In this document: positions 1 through 8,498 of the stretch, one piece after another
Numbering within the stretch: position 1 is the stretch's first letter
Layout of the letters: every line of letters starts with the position of its first letter
DNA from: an uncultured Acetatifactor sp.
Lineage (GTDB): Bacteria > Bacillota > Clostridia > Lachnospirales > Lachnospiraceae
Direction of reading: 5' to 3'
Length of the DNA: 64,000 nucleotides
Assembly: GCA_910578815.1 (NCBI GenBank)
Contig: CAJTSE010000004.1
Span: forward strand, 97,206 to 161,205
Notes under the pieces: generated by a model
The model's database searches: none
The model's input: only the letters and a program-made list of their open reading frames with translations
What the model was told of the DNA's origin: nothing
Made by a program: the position numbers and the translations under genes

Positions 1-1
1 A

Positions 2-172
2 GTTCCGGTGATTGCCCTGACGGCAAACACCGGAACCGAGCAGCAGAGGGAATATGCAGAGGCGGAAATGAACGGTTATTTAAGCAAGCCCTTTGAACTG
101 GAGGAGCTTTATGCAGTCCTTGAAAAGTGGCTTGATTGTCAGGCTATTCCGCAGCCACGGGCGCCAGGATAA
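2..172 (+). CDS. Response-regulator receiver domain, C-terminal end (partial)
   Basis: The reading frame enters from the left edge and ends at TAA. The 56 visible residues read VPVIALTANTG, then GYLSKPFELEEL, which are the beta4 and beta5 signatures of a CheY-like receiver: the conserved Thr/Ala after beta4 and the Lys-Pro after beta5. The phospho-accepting Asp lies outside the window. Only a short Pro-rich tail follows, so the receiver is the last domain. This fits a hybrid histidine kinase or a stand-alone regulator; which one cannot be told from here. Its 3' end overlaps the convergent GH53 gene by 29 bases. Confidence 0.8.
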   Translation, partial: VPVIALTANTGTEQQREYAEAEMNGYLSKPFELEELYAVLEKWLDCQAIPQPRAPG

Positions 173-2171
173 AGTCATCCAGGTTGCCCCAGGAGCCGGG
201 AGAGCTGACAATATGAGCGCCTACGGTAATGGTGCCGTCGGTGGTGGTGATGGCTTCAATGCGGGGAGAGCGATACGAGGTCCAGCCGCCCACATCCGTA
301 GGAGCGGTATAGGTCTGACCGTCGGCTATGGCATAAATGGACATATCCTGGGTGGTGGCATCTCCGCCGTGGAGGGTGATCTGGAAGTAGTAGGTGCCGG
401 GCTCCAGGCCAGTCACGGTCTGCTCTATGGTAAAATCAACATTTCCGGTGGAGTAGAAGTGCATGGATTTGTCTCCGGTGACGGCGTCAGAAGGCTTGTT
501 GATAATGTAAGCCTCATCCGTGGTGCCGCTGACGTCGGTGATAACCCACATGGAGGTATCGTCCTCTTCAAAGCTGTAGTTTTGTAAAAAGTTCAGGTCC
601 AGCACATGAACAGTGCATTTGCAGGTGGGATCAAAGTCTGCCGTGCCTTCCGTGTCCAGGGCCAGGGTCCCGGTGGCGGTATGGTCGCCCACGCCCCAGC
701 CGGCCAGAGCCTCGGCAGTAACGTCCCAGGTTACGGCTTCGTCCTTTTCGGAGCCGTCGTTATAGATCACGGAAGCCGTTTCGGGCAGGAGAATTTCGTC
801 ACCGATGCGGACGGTCAGCTCCGTATCTCGCAGGGCAACTGCCTGCAATGTGGTTTCCGCGCCCTGGGCCAGATAGCGGAATACGCTCAAGGAGGGCAGA
901 GGATGCCCCTCAAAATCAAACATGGCTTGATTATCCCAGGAAGAACCGCCGTAGTAGCGTCCGGCGTCGCCCGGGTCATAGGAACCGCCATAGCTGGAAG
1001 CCCAGCCTGCGCCGTTGGCTTCCCAAAGAGCCTGCCGCGCTTCATAGGTATCGCCGGGAACGGGTATCCAGGCGGGCTCCCAGTAGAAGACGCCCACGCC
1101 TGCATCGCCGCAGGCTGCCACGGCATTGACTACGTCCCGGACGGCGTCAGCCTGTCCCTGTACGGAAACCGGATAATTCAGATCGCAGGCTGCCCCTTCG
1201 CCCACGCTGTTGCCAAAGCCGTCTCCGTCCTGCATGGTGTAGCAGTAGGAAACCTCGGCCACCATTACCTTTTTTTGATAAGTGGAGGCAATTTCCGACA
1301 GGGCGGAGGTCAGATTATCCAGGGTCCCGTGCCAGAAAGGATAATAGGAGGTGGCAAATATATCATAGTCTATGCCTGCATTATCCAGGCTTTTGGCGAA
1401 ACTCATAAACTGACTGCGGTTTTCGGGGTTGGTGAAATGCAGAACGATCTCCAGGGGATGATCCTTCTTTTTGGAAACCTGACGCACCGCGTCGCAGCCT
1501 GCAGAAAAGAGCTTTAGCACGGAATCCCAGTTTTTCTCGCCTGCCATACCGGTGGTGGTCTCGTTGCCCACCTGTACAGCGGTTACGTTTACGCCTGCAT
1601 CCAGCAGGGCGTTCAGGGAATCCTTTGTATAGGCGGCCAGAGCCTTGCACTTATCGTCCAGAGACATCTCGGCCCAGGCCTTGGGGGCCATCTGCTTGTT
1701 GGGGTCCGCCCAGAAATCGGAGTAATGGAAATCAATCAGCACGCTCATGCCGTAATCGGTTGCCCGCTGTCCGATGGCAATGGCAGTATCCAGGTCGTTA
1801 TGGCCGCCGCCGTAGGAATTACCTTCATCGTCCCAGGGGTCATTCCAGATCCGGATGCGGACGGCGTTGACGCCGTTTTCCTTCAGCGTGCGGAAAATAT
1901 CCTGTTGTTCTCCGTCCTCGTTATAATAGACCACGCCGCTTTCTTCCTCGGCCAGAACGGAAGAAACGTCCACACCCAGCCAGAAGCTGTCGCTTAAGCC
2001 GTCCACCTGCTTTACGAAAATCTGTGCAGGGCGGTCTAAGGCGGTGACGTCGGTGTTTTGAGGGACGAAGTTTTCTTTATTGCCATTACCGCAGCCGGTA
2101 AGACATGCCGCTGCCAGCAGGACGCCGGTGCAGGCGGCTAGACTTGTTTGGAGCTTTCTTTTCATATTCAT
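144..2171 (-). CDS. Secreted GH53 arabinogalactan endo-beta-1,4-galactanase lipoprotein
   Basis: The product should cut beta-1,4-galactan side chains of pectin and type I arabinogalactan at the cell surface. It has 675 residues from the chosen start, which has GGGAGG 8 bases upstream; an in-frame codon 33 residues earlier lacks such a site. A lipoprotein signal ends in LTGC (Cys27). The GH53 domain (about 60-440) carries VRIRIWNDPWD, DFHYSDFWADP, VQVGNE (acid/base Glu204) and VMVAEVSY (nucleophile Glu306). A bacterial Ig-like segment (about 450-540) follows. The last 130 residues form a beta-rich domain starting NYSFEED that resembles galactan-binding CBM61. The arabinogalactan theme recurs in the GH27 and GH51 genes near 57-60 kb. 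The CBM61 assignment is the weakest part. Confidence 0.92.
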   Translation of the reverse strand: MNMKRKLQTSLAACTGVLLAAACLTGCGNGNKENFVPQNTDVTALDRPAQIFVKQVDGLSDSFWLGVDVSSVLAEEESGVVYYNEDGEQQDIFRTLKENGVNAVRIRIWNDPWDDEGNSYGGGHNDLDTAIAIGQRATDYGMSVLIDFHYSDFWADPNKQMAPKAWAEMSLDDKCKALAAYTKDSLNALLDAGVNVTAVQVGNETTTGMAGEKNWDSVLKLFSAGCDAVRQVSKKKDHPLEIVLHFTNPENRSQFMSFAKSLDNAGIDYDIFATSYYPFWHGTLDNLTSALSEIASTYQKKVMVAEVSYCYTMQDGDGFGNSVGEGAACDLNYPVSVQGQADAVRDVVNAVAACGDAGVGVFYWEPAWIPVPGDTYEARQALWEANGAGWASSYGGSYDPGDAGRYYGGSSWDNQAMFDFEGHPLPSLSVFRYLAQGAETTLQAVALRDTELTVRIGDEILLPETASVIYNDGSEKDEAVTWDVTAEALAGWGVGDHTATGTLALDTEGTADFDPTCKCTVHVLDLNFLQNYSFEEDDTSMWVITDVSGTTDEAYIINKPSDAVTGDKSMHFYSTGNVDFTIEQTVTGLEPGTYYFQITLHGGDATTQDMSIYAIADGQTYTAPTDVGGWTSYRSPRIEAITTTDGTITVGAHIVSSPGSWGNLDDFILAPVAAE

Positions 2172-2226
2172 CCAATATACCTCCCATAGAAGACCATTCG
2201 GCCGTTTCCGTGCCTCGAATAAGGTT

Positions 2227-2254
2227 ATTTTATCATAAAAATCCAAGTCTGCAA
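2227..2254 (-). promoter_or_regulatory. Probable sigma-A promoter for the GH53 gene
   Basis: On the minus strand TTGCAG and TAAAAT are separated by 16 bases, about 55 bases before the GH53 start codon. The 14-bp tandem repeats at 2281-2322 lie just upstream of it. Confidence 0.5.
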
Positions 2255-2280
2255 ATTGTTCTTTTATCAAAAATTTCTCA

Positions 2281-2322
2281 TAAACAAAATCACATAAACA
2301 AAATCACGTAAACAAAATTCAA
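2281..2322. repeat. Three tandem 14-bp repeats between divergent promoters
   Basis: TAAACAAAATCACA, TAAACAAAATCACG and TAAACAAAATTCAA lie head to tail without gaps, between the GH53 promoter (minus) and the GGDEF promoter (plus). The spacing, somewhat over one helical turn, suits cooperative binding by a regulator. No regulator gene is adjacent. Confidence 0.75.
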
Positions 2323-2344
2323 CAATCCGTAATGATATTCCCGA

Positions 2345-2373
2345 TTGTCTTTAGTGCGGGATGGTGTTATAAT
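2345..2373 (+). promoter_or_regulatory. Sigma-A promoter for the GGDEF gene
   Basis: TTGTCT and TATAAT are separated by exactly 17 bases. Transcription would begin near 2380, which supports a translation start at 2425 over in-frame codons further upstream. Confidence 0.7.
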
Positions 2374-2424
2374 ATAACTCATTGTAAGGGGAATGAGAAA
2401 TACGGAAGGATAGTCAATATTAGA

Positions 2425-3468
2425 ATGAACGCAAACGGTAATCAGATAAAATCTTCGTTATATTTGGGCAATATCCTGATTTTGGCGGCTCATGTGTTTC
2501 TGCTGGTTTTTTTTGCGCTTGTGCATGTGCATTTTATGGTGATCGTGAATGTGGTGAGCGTATTGACTTATATCGGCCTTTTTCTGGCGATCCGGTATGA
2601 AAAATCCAAGATTTATATTTGGGTGACCCTGGTAGAAATCGTTGTTCATATGCTGCTGGCCGTGGCATGTGTGGGGTGGTCCTGCGGGTTTCAGTATTAT
2701 TGCTTTGGCGCTATAGCCATGGTGTTTTATACGGACTATTTTTTTGCACGGGCAAGGATGGAAAGGGCCAATACTATAGTGCTGTCGTTGATCTGCGGAG
2801 TGTCTTTTCTGGCGGCTTTGATCTTTTCCAAGCATTATCCGCCCAAATATGTGCTGCACGAGCTGGTAATAATTGCGATTGTTCTGGCCAATGCCTTGTT
2901 TATGATGGCTTTTGCGGCGGTGTGCTTCCGCCTGCAGGTTTCCAGGGCGGATTTTTATGAAAATGAGTTGACCAGACAGGCAAACCATGACAAGCTGACG
3001 GGCCTGGTAAACCGAAATTATCTGATCGAACATCTGCAAAAGGTATATGAGGAAGAGGATATGTCGGAGTACTGGCTGGCAATGCTGGATATTGACGATT
3101 TTAAAAAAATCAATGATACCTACGGGCACAACTGCGGTGATTATGTATTGAAGATCGTGGCAGGTCTCATCGCGGAAAACAGCTGCGGAATGATCCCCTG
3201 CCGCTGGGGCGGCGAGGAATTTATTCTGGTGGGACAGATGGCGGAGCATCGAGTGCAGGTGCCCGGATCCGCCGGCTTTGTGATGGAAAAGCTCCGCAGG
3301 TCCGTAGAAAGGTATCCTTTCAAATATGAAAACCGTGTGATTAATGTTACGGTCACGATCGGTCTGTCAAAGTATACCGAAGAGCAGACCGTGGACGAAT
3401 GGATCAACGAGGCGGATACAAAACTATATCAGGGGAAACAGTCGGGCAAGAACAGGCTTATTGTGTAG
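2425..3468 (+). CDS. Membrane-anchored GGDEF diguanylate cyclase
   Basis: The product should make cyclic di-GMP from two GTP at the inner face of the membrane. The 347-residue protein starts with about six hydrophobic helices (residues 10-175) with no recognisable sensor motif. A GGDEF domain follows with LDIDDFKKINDTYGH (metal-binding Asp) and GGEEF at residues 262-266, an active-type signature. The RxxD inhibitory site expected just before GGEEF is absent (SCGM at the aligned place), so product inhibition at that site is unlikely. Start 2425 lies downstream of the promoter, with a GGAAGG-like site at a rather long distance. The HD-GYP gene at 11.75 kb could provide the opposing activity. 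Confidence 0.88.
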   Translation: MNANGNQIKSSLYLGNILILAAHVFLLVFFALVHVHFMVIVNVVSVLTYIGLFLAIRYEKSKIYIWVTLVEIVVHMLLAVACVGWSCGFQYYCFGAIAMVFYTDYFFARARMERANTIVLSLICGVSFLAALIFSKHYPPKYVLHELVIIAIVLANALFMMAFAAVCFRLQVSRADFYENELTRQANHDKLTGLVNRNYLIEHLQKVYEEEDMSEYWLAMLDIDDFKKINDTYGHNCGDYVLKIVAGLIAENSCGMIPCRWGGEEFILVGQMAEHRVQVPGSAGFVMEKLRRSVERYPFKYENRVINVTVTIGLSKYTEEQTVDEWINEADTKLYQGKQSGKNRLIV

Positions 3469-3474
3469 GGGCAT

Positions 3475-4302
3475 CTATTTTCGCCGCCTAAGAAACATGA
3501 TAAGGCAGTAGGGCAGCAAAATGAGCGCGCAGCCGCCGACGATAAGAGCCGTGAACTCCGTGAATTCTGAGACGCTGCCCCGGCCTGCTCTGTGCAGCAG
3601 GGGAATGCCCAGCGTGAAGGCAAAGTACCAGAATACGGGAGGCACGCATTTGCGCAGCAGGGTGGGTAAAATGCGGATTCCGGTTTTTTTGCGGACAAAG
3701 CATCCGGTAAGGCGGTATATGGAGAGCAGTGCAATAAAATAGATTACCACCCCGATCAGGGTGTGGAGCCTGTCCTGGGTCAGGATTTTGTCCGTCAGCC
3801 CGGCAGCTTCAAGATACAGGGGAAGATAGATTGCCGCAATGATCCGCAGGCCGTTGACAAAGACGGTGAGCAGCCAGGACAATACTCCGCAGGCGGCGAT
3901 CCAGCAGAAACCATTTACCCATGAACGAAAGGCGCCTGCTTCAGGAAAGACGCGGTATGAGGGCCGGAGAGTACCGGTCTTTTTTTCGGCCCCGGAAGAG
4001 GCAATTACAGGGGTAAAGGAAAAGACCAGTGTGGCAAAGAGGATAATCATGAACCTGACCCCGGAGCAGGAAGGGGCGATCAGCAGGCGCAGGCTATGGT
4101 TTACATAGCCTGCGTCCGACAGATAGGTGAAGGGTATGCCGCTTAAGAGCTGTACCCACCCTGCAGTAGGACCAAGGATCCACCGCAGGGAGTCACAGTC
4201 TGCTTGGCGGTAATAGCTTTTCATCCCCAGAATGATGAGGGCACCTGCCAGGAAAAGAATAAAGTTTTGCATTGAGAATCGGATTTTTTTAATTTCAGTC
4301 AT
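3475..4302 (-). CDS. Exosortase/archaeosortase-family membrane protein
   Basis: This 275-residue multi-pass protein has the three separated catalytic motifs of exosortases: Cys in APSCSGVR (Cys79), Arg in VNGLRI (Arg153) and His in RLHTLIGV (His180), each beside a transmembrane helix. Such enzymes are thought to cleave C-terminal sorting signals made of a short motif, a hydrophobic helix and a basic tail. The upstream gene encodes a protein with exactly that tail. The chosen ATG overlaps the upstream stop in ATGACTGA, implying translational coupling; another in-frame ATG at 4323 would add 7 residues. Exosortases are best known from Gram-negative bacteria, with XrtG an exception in Gram-positives. 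The subtype cannot be fixed by eye. Confidence 0.8.
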   Translation of the reverse strand: MTEIKKIRFSMQNFILFLAGALIILGMKSYYRQADCDSLRWILGPTAGWVQLLSGIPFTYLSDAGYVNHSLRLLIAPSCSGVRFMIILFATLVFSFTPVIASSGAEKKTGTLRPSYRVFPEAGAFRSWVNGFCWIAACGVLSWLLTVFVNGLRIIAAIYLPLYLEAAGLTDKILTQDRLHTLIGVVIYFIALLSIYRLTGCFVRKKTGIRILPTLLRKCVPPVFWYFAFTLGIPLLHRAGRGSVSEFTEFTALIVGGCALILLPYCLIMFLRRRK

Positions 4303-6457
4303 TGGAAGCCCCATGTCTTTCACGTCTTTTTCTAATTATAATTGCAGCAGCGGCAGGAACCATCAAAAGCAGCATCCCCGGTTCCGAATAGGCCCTGTAG
4401 CCGCCGCCAACAGCCAGACCGGATACCCGTTGGGGCAGGGGAAGGGGCTGATCCACATCCGCACTGTCTCCTTCAGGATTTCGTATCATCTCGGAAACGG
4501 CAATAAAGGAGGTATAGGGTGTAACCATATTATATTTTATACCCAGTTCAACCACTTCTTTTTTTACCGATTCGTCATTGCGGATATTTCCGTACCCGGT
4601 GACTCTGTCTAAGCGTGTCCGAGCCCACAGGTAGCGAAGAGCTTCGCTTTCCGTGTCTGACGCTGTTTCTTCCACGGTAATTTCCTGCCTGTAATCTTCT
4701 CCGCCTGCCTGGCCGGTTACGGTAACGGTGCCTTTCGGCGTTCCCCGCCATTTGCCAAAGAGAATGATGGGACGGGACGCATAAAGGATGGAAGGAGTGG
4801 AAGTTTCCACGTCATAGACGTCAAAGCCCTTGTAGGTTACGGAAATATCCGTGAGCAGGGGCGCTTCAATGTAGGCGCGGAAATTTGAGGCAGATTCCGC
4901 CGCATCTTCGCTGTCCGTCACGATAAAGGATTCTCCCATCCCGCATCCGGCAATCTGCTTGATCAGGCAGTCATTGACGGAGGTCCCGATGCCGAAAGAG
5001 AAGAAGCTGGCATCGTTCATATTGCTGGTGATGCAGGAAATGACTTCGCTGTCATTGGAAATGTATCCGTCGGTGATTATAACAATACTACGGGCCGAAT
5101 TTTCTTGCTTTGGTATAGTAATGGCGTTTTCAAGTGCCGGGAGAAGGGAAGTTCCGCCGCCGCCTTTCTGTTCGTCAATCAGCCTTGTGGCCGCCTTGAT
5201 GTTTTGGGCGGTAGCTGGAAGGGATTCGGGTGAAAGCAGGACGGATTCATTGGCAAAAAGAATCAGGTTAAAACTGTCTGTCTCTCTTAAGTCCTTCACC
5301 AGGCTTTTAAGCAGATCCTTAGCCGTATCCAGCGGATACCCAAACATGGATCCGGAAACATCCAGCACAAAAATGTATTCTCTGGGAGGAATATCATCAG
5401 GCTCATATCGCTCAGGCGGCTGAACGGTCAGCATAAAGAAATTTTCCTCCTGTCCCTGGGAGAGGACCAGTCCGCTGTGAACTTCTTCACCTGCCAGCCG
5501 ATATTTTAAAATGAAGTCCCTGTTTCCCGCGTAGTTATCGAAATCCGCCAAGGTAATCTGTGCGGTGGAGGCATTCTCCTGGTGGATTCGTATATCGTGG
5601 GACTTGCTAGTGATTTCGGCAATGGGAACGCCAGTAGAAAGATTTACGGTTATATTGTAATCACCGGGGATGGCAGTGCTGTCTTCCAAGTATGGGGAGG
5701 ATACCCAGTCGTCATCACTGTCCTTTGGAGCGCCGGTATTGTGATCTGACGCGGTGCTGCCTGCATCACCGTCGGATACGCTGTCGTCATCGGAAGTACC
5801 GCTTACGGAAGTGTCATTGCCGGATTCTTTTGGTGCAGCGTAGCGGGGCCCCACAACGGTGGGAAAAACAAATTCATAAATATTCTCTCTGGGGTTTATC
5901 AGCTCAGTATAGTGAAGCTCTATGCTGACAGTATCTCCGGGCATGATATTCGCCACGTCCATTGTAAATACATTGGGCCGTTTCTGCTCCATCAGTGAAG
6001 CGCTTTTGCCCTCGCTCTTTGCCTCTTCATATTCCTTTTTTGCCTCTTCCTTTTCCTGAATCCGGGCGGTAATCATTTCATTGCCAATAATCATTTTCAT
6101 GCCGTGGACGGCAACATTGGAGTTGGCCGGAAATACATAACTTGCGTTGATCGGTATACTGCCTTCGTTTACATAAGTTTGGGTTACATAGGTTTCTGCG
6201 ATCACGCCGTTAATATTTGAGACAACGTTGGTTGCCTTTAACGGGAAATGTTCCAAAAGGCTGGGATCTTCGTTTGTACCTTTAATAATAAAGTAGGGGG
6301 CGAGAATTTCTTCCTCTTGACTGTTTTCCGTTTCCGCTGTCCTGCTCTCTGCCGCATGGACCGGGAGGCAGACTGTGGTAAACAACAGAAGCGCCCAAAG
6401 GCAGTAAAGCCATCTTCTGATCTGAGCGGTAACTCTTTTTTTCCTGACAATATTCAT
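4295..6457 (-). CDS. Secreted VIT and VWA domain protein with SEP-type C-terminal sorting signal
   Basis: The 720-residue protein starts behind an ideal AAGGAGG six bases upstream. A signal peptide ends near VHAAES (residue 37). A VIT (vault/inter-alpha-trypsin) domain spans about 52-205. A low-complexity Asp/Ser/Gly linker follows (about 210-255). A VWA domain (about 360-530) keeps the metal site: DVSGS (Asp366, Ser368, Ser370), GGGGTS and ITDGY. The C-terminus has SEPG (from Ser691), about 14 hydrophobic residues and RKRRER. That three-part tail matches PEP-CTERM-like signals recognised by exosortases, and an exosortase-like gene overlaps its 3' end by 8 bases. It is probably displayed at the surface after processing, binding metal and possibly other proteins. 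It has no LPXTG motif, so an ordinary sortase is unlikely. Confidence 0.85.
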   Translation of the reverse strand: MNIVRKKRVTAQIRRWLYCLWALLLFTTVCLPVHAAESRTAETENSQEEEILAPYFIIKGTNEDPSLLEHFPLKATNVVSNINGVIAETYVTQTYVNEGSIPINASYVFPANSNVAVHGMKMIIGNEMITARIQEKEEAKKEYEEAKSEGKSASLMEQKRPNVFTMDVANIMPGDTVSIELHYTELINPRENIYEFVFPTVVGPRYAAPKESGNDTSVSGTSDDDSVSDGDAGSTASDHNTGAPKDSDDDWVSSPYLEDSTAIPGDYNITVNLSTGVPIAEITSKSHDIRIHQENASTAQITLADFDNYAGNRDFILKYRLAGEEVHSGLVLSQGQEENFFMLTVQPPERYEPDDIPPREYIFVLDVSGSMFGYPLDTAKDLLKSLVKDLRETDSFNLILFANESVLLSPESLPATAQNIKAATRLIDEQKGGGGTSLLPALENAITIPKQENSARSIVIITDGYISNDSEVISCITSNMNDASFFSFGIGTSVNDCLIKQIAGCGMGESFIVTDSEDAAESASNFRAYIEAPLLTDISVTYKGFDVYDVETSTPSILYASRPIILFGKWRGTPKGTVTVTGQAGGEDYRQEITVEETASDTESEALRYLWARTRLDRVTGYGNIRNDESVKKEVVELGIKYNMVTPYTSFIAVSEMIRNPEGDSADVDQPLPLPQRVSGLAVGGGYRAYSEPGMLLLMVPAAAAIIIRKRRERHGASND

Positions 6458-6649
6458 TGGTGACCTCCTTGGAATATCACTAAATTGTTTGTATTTCGGG
6501 TATTCGACGTCATATCCGGGATTCATCATAAAAGGAAGATGCGAAGAATCTGCATCTAAATTCCCACATAATAGCATAATATATCAATCATTTTTGCATC
6601 ATCTGCTGACATGCCGTTTATGAATTGCCGAGTGCACATTAAAAAGTGC

Positions 6650-6678
6650 TTGTGTTTTATAAAGATATGTGCTAGAAT
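6650..6678 (+). promoter_or_regulatory. Sigma-A promoter for pheB-hom
   Basis: TTGTGT and TAGAAT are separated by 17 bases. The start point near 6685 rules out the in-frame start codons before it and supports initiation of the ACT protein at 6776. Confidence 0.6.
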
Positions 6679-6775
6679 ATCTTTCGCTGGCAAACAAGTG
6701 TCCGCGAGCTGGAAACGTTTGCGGGAAATAAAGGGCTTTTCGCTGTCAGGAAATGCAGAAAGGCATGAGATTTCT

Positions 6776-7219
6776 ATGAGTGAAACGGCAAAATATTATG
6801 TTGTGACACAGAAAGCAGTGCCGGAGGTGCTGCTGCGGGTGGTCGAGGCAAAAAGGCTTTTGGAGTCAGAAAAGGTATTGACAGTGCAGGAAGCTGTTGA
6901 TGCGGTCGGTATCAGCCGCAGTTCGTTTTATAAGTATAAGGACGATATTTTCCAGTTTCATGACAACACTGCGGGGACCACAATCACGCTGACTTTTCAG
7001 ATGGAGGATGAGCCGGGAATCTTGTCGGATGTGTTGAAAATCATTGCGGAATACGGTGCCAATATTTTAACCATTCATCAGAGTATTCCCATAAGCGGTA
7101 TGGCCTCTTTGAGTTTAAGCGTACAGGTTCTTCAAAACACCGGTGACATTTCAAAGATGCTGGAAAGAATGGAAGCTCACAAAGGTGTGCATCATGTAAA
7201 GATTCTGGCGCGGGATTAA
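6776..7219 (+). CDS. pheB: ACT domain-containing protein, PheB/UPF0735 family
   Basis: The 147 residues match the usual length of the PheB/UPF0735 family. An N-terminal helix-turn-helix-like part (VQEAVDAVGISRSSFYKYKD, about 33-52) is followed by an ACT domain beginning TITLTFQMEDEPGILSDVL (about 66-145), a fold that normally binds amino acids. Combining these two parts suggests an amino-acid-responsive regulator, though the molecular role of the family is not settled. It sits 67 bases before homoserine dehydrogenase and probably shares its transcript. The gene symbol rests on similarity to the Bacillus protein next to pheA. Confidence 0.85.
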   Translation: MSETAKYYVVTQKAVPEVLLRVVEAKRLLESEKVLTVQEAVDAVGISRSSFYKYKDDIFQFHDNTAGTTITLTFQMEDEPGILSDVLKIIAEYGANILTIHQSIPISGMASLSLSVQVLQNTGDISKMLERMEAHKGVHHVKILARD

Positions 7220-7286
7220 AACAACATAAGAAAATTGTATATTTGCAGGAAAGTTGAGATTGTTTCCTGCGGAATGAGAGGAATTT

Positions 7287-8498
7287 ATGATTAAGGTAGC
7301 GGTTTTAGGGTATGGCACTGTGGGAAGCGGTGTGGTAGAAGTGATTGAAAGCAATAATGCTGAGGTGAGTGCCAAGGCCGGTGAAGAAATGCACGTCAGC
7401 TATATTCTGGATTTGCGGGATTTTCCAGGAGATCCTTATGAGGATCGGGTGATCCACGATTTTAACGTGATTTTAAACGACCCGGAGGTCAGCGTAGTCT
7501 GTGAAGTCATGGGTGGTGTGGGAGCAGCATACCAGTTTACAAAACAGCTGCTGGAAGCAGGAAAGAGCGTATGTACTTCAAATAAGGAGCTGGTAGCGAA
7601 GCATGGTGCAGAGCTGCTGGAGATTGCAAGAAATAAAAACTGCAGCTATATGTTCGAGGCCAGTGTTGGCGGAGGAATTCCTGTGATCCGTCCCATAACA
7701 AAAGCGCTGACGGCTGAAAAGATTGAGAAGATTACTGCAATATTGAACGGGACTACGAATTACATTCTCAGCAAAATGGAAAAGGAAGGCGCCGGCTATG
7801 AAGAAACCTTGAAAAAGGCTCAGGAGCTGGGGTATGCGGAGCGGAATCCGGAGGCGGACGTGGAGGGCCATGACGCCTGCAGAAAGGTGGCAATCCTTTC
7901 TTCTCTTATGACAGGGAAAAACGTGGACGCCGAAAAAATATATACCGAGGGAATTACAGGGATCAGTCCGGCTGATTTTGACTATGCCAGGGCAGCAGGT
8001 ATGACCATTAAACTGCTTGCCACCAGCGAGGCCGTCGAGGACGGAAGGGTGCTTGCCATGGTAGCACCTGCGCTTGTTTCCATGGGGCATCCTTTGGCAG
8101 CGGTAAACGATGTGTATAACGGCGTATTTGTAAAGGGAAACATGTTAGGAGACGTGATGTTTTACGGACGCGGAGCGGGCAAGCTGCCTACCGCGAGTGC
8201 CGTGGTGTCCGATGTCATTGACTGCGCGAGGCATATAGGCCGTAGCAGTATCATCTGCATCTGGGATCGGGAAGAAGCTGGGCTGGCGGATGTAGACGAA
8301 AGCAGAAAATGCTTTTTTGTCAGGGCAAAGGCTTCTGCACGGGAGAAGGCGGAAGAGATTTTTCCGGGCTGCCGCTTTGTGGAATGTGGCAGGGCAGAGG
8401 ACTGCGGCTTCATGACGGCAGAAATGAGCGAAAAAGAATTTAAGGAAAAGAGCAGTGCCATGGGAGACGGAATCTTATGCAGGATTCGCCTAGCATGA
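7287..8498 (+). CDS. hom: Homoserine dehydrogenase
   Basis: This enzyme reduces aspartate semialdehyde to homoserine, the branch point to threonine, methionine and isoleucine. The N-terminal nucleotide-binding fold has VLGYGTVGSGVVEV. The catalytic core contains TSNKELVAKHG, ILNGTTNYIL and the family signature around PEADVEGHDACRKVAIL. The C-terminal 80 residues resemble a compact regulatory region and are shorter than the full ACT domain of many homologues. 403 residues is normal. A GAGAGGA site precedes the ATG. It lies between pheB and aspartate kinase, consistent with a threonine/lysine pathway cluster. Confidence 0.95.
   Translation: MIKVAVLGYGTVGSGVVEVIESNNAEVSAKAGEEMHVSYILDLRDFPGDPYEDRVIHDFNVILNDPEVSVVCEVMGGVGAAYQFTKQLLEAGKSVCTSNKELVAKHGAELLEIARNKNCSYMFEASVGGGIPVIRPITKALTAEKIEKITAILNGTTNYILSKMEKEGAGYEETLKKAQELGYAERNPEADVEGHDACRKVAILSSLMTGKNVDAEKIYTEGITGISPADFDYARAAGMTIKLLATSEAVEDGRVLAMVAPALVSMGHPLAAVNDVYNGVFVKGNMLGDVMFYGRGAGKLPTASAVVSDVIDCARHIGRSSIICIWDREEAGLADVDESRKCFFVRAKASAREKAEEIFPGCRFVECGRAEDCGFMTAEMSEKEFKEKSSAMGDGILCRIRLA

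Noticed and set aside
606..1517. Long plus-strand open frame of 303 codons
   Set aside because: It is antisense to the GH53 gene, Gly/Val-rich without a family motif or ribosome site; it mirrors the codon bias of the real gene.
2458..3249. 263-codon minus-strand frame
   Set aside because: It is the His/Gln-rich antisense of the GGDEF gene and has no start site or domain.
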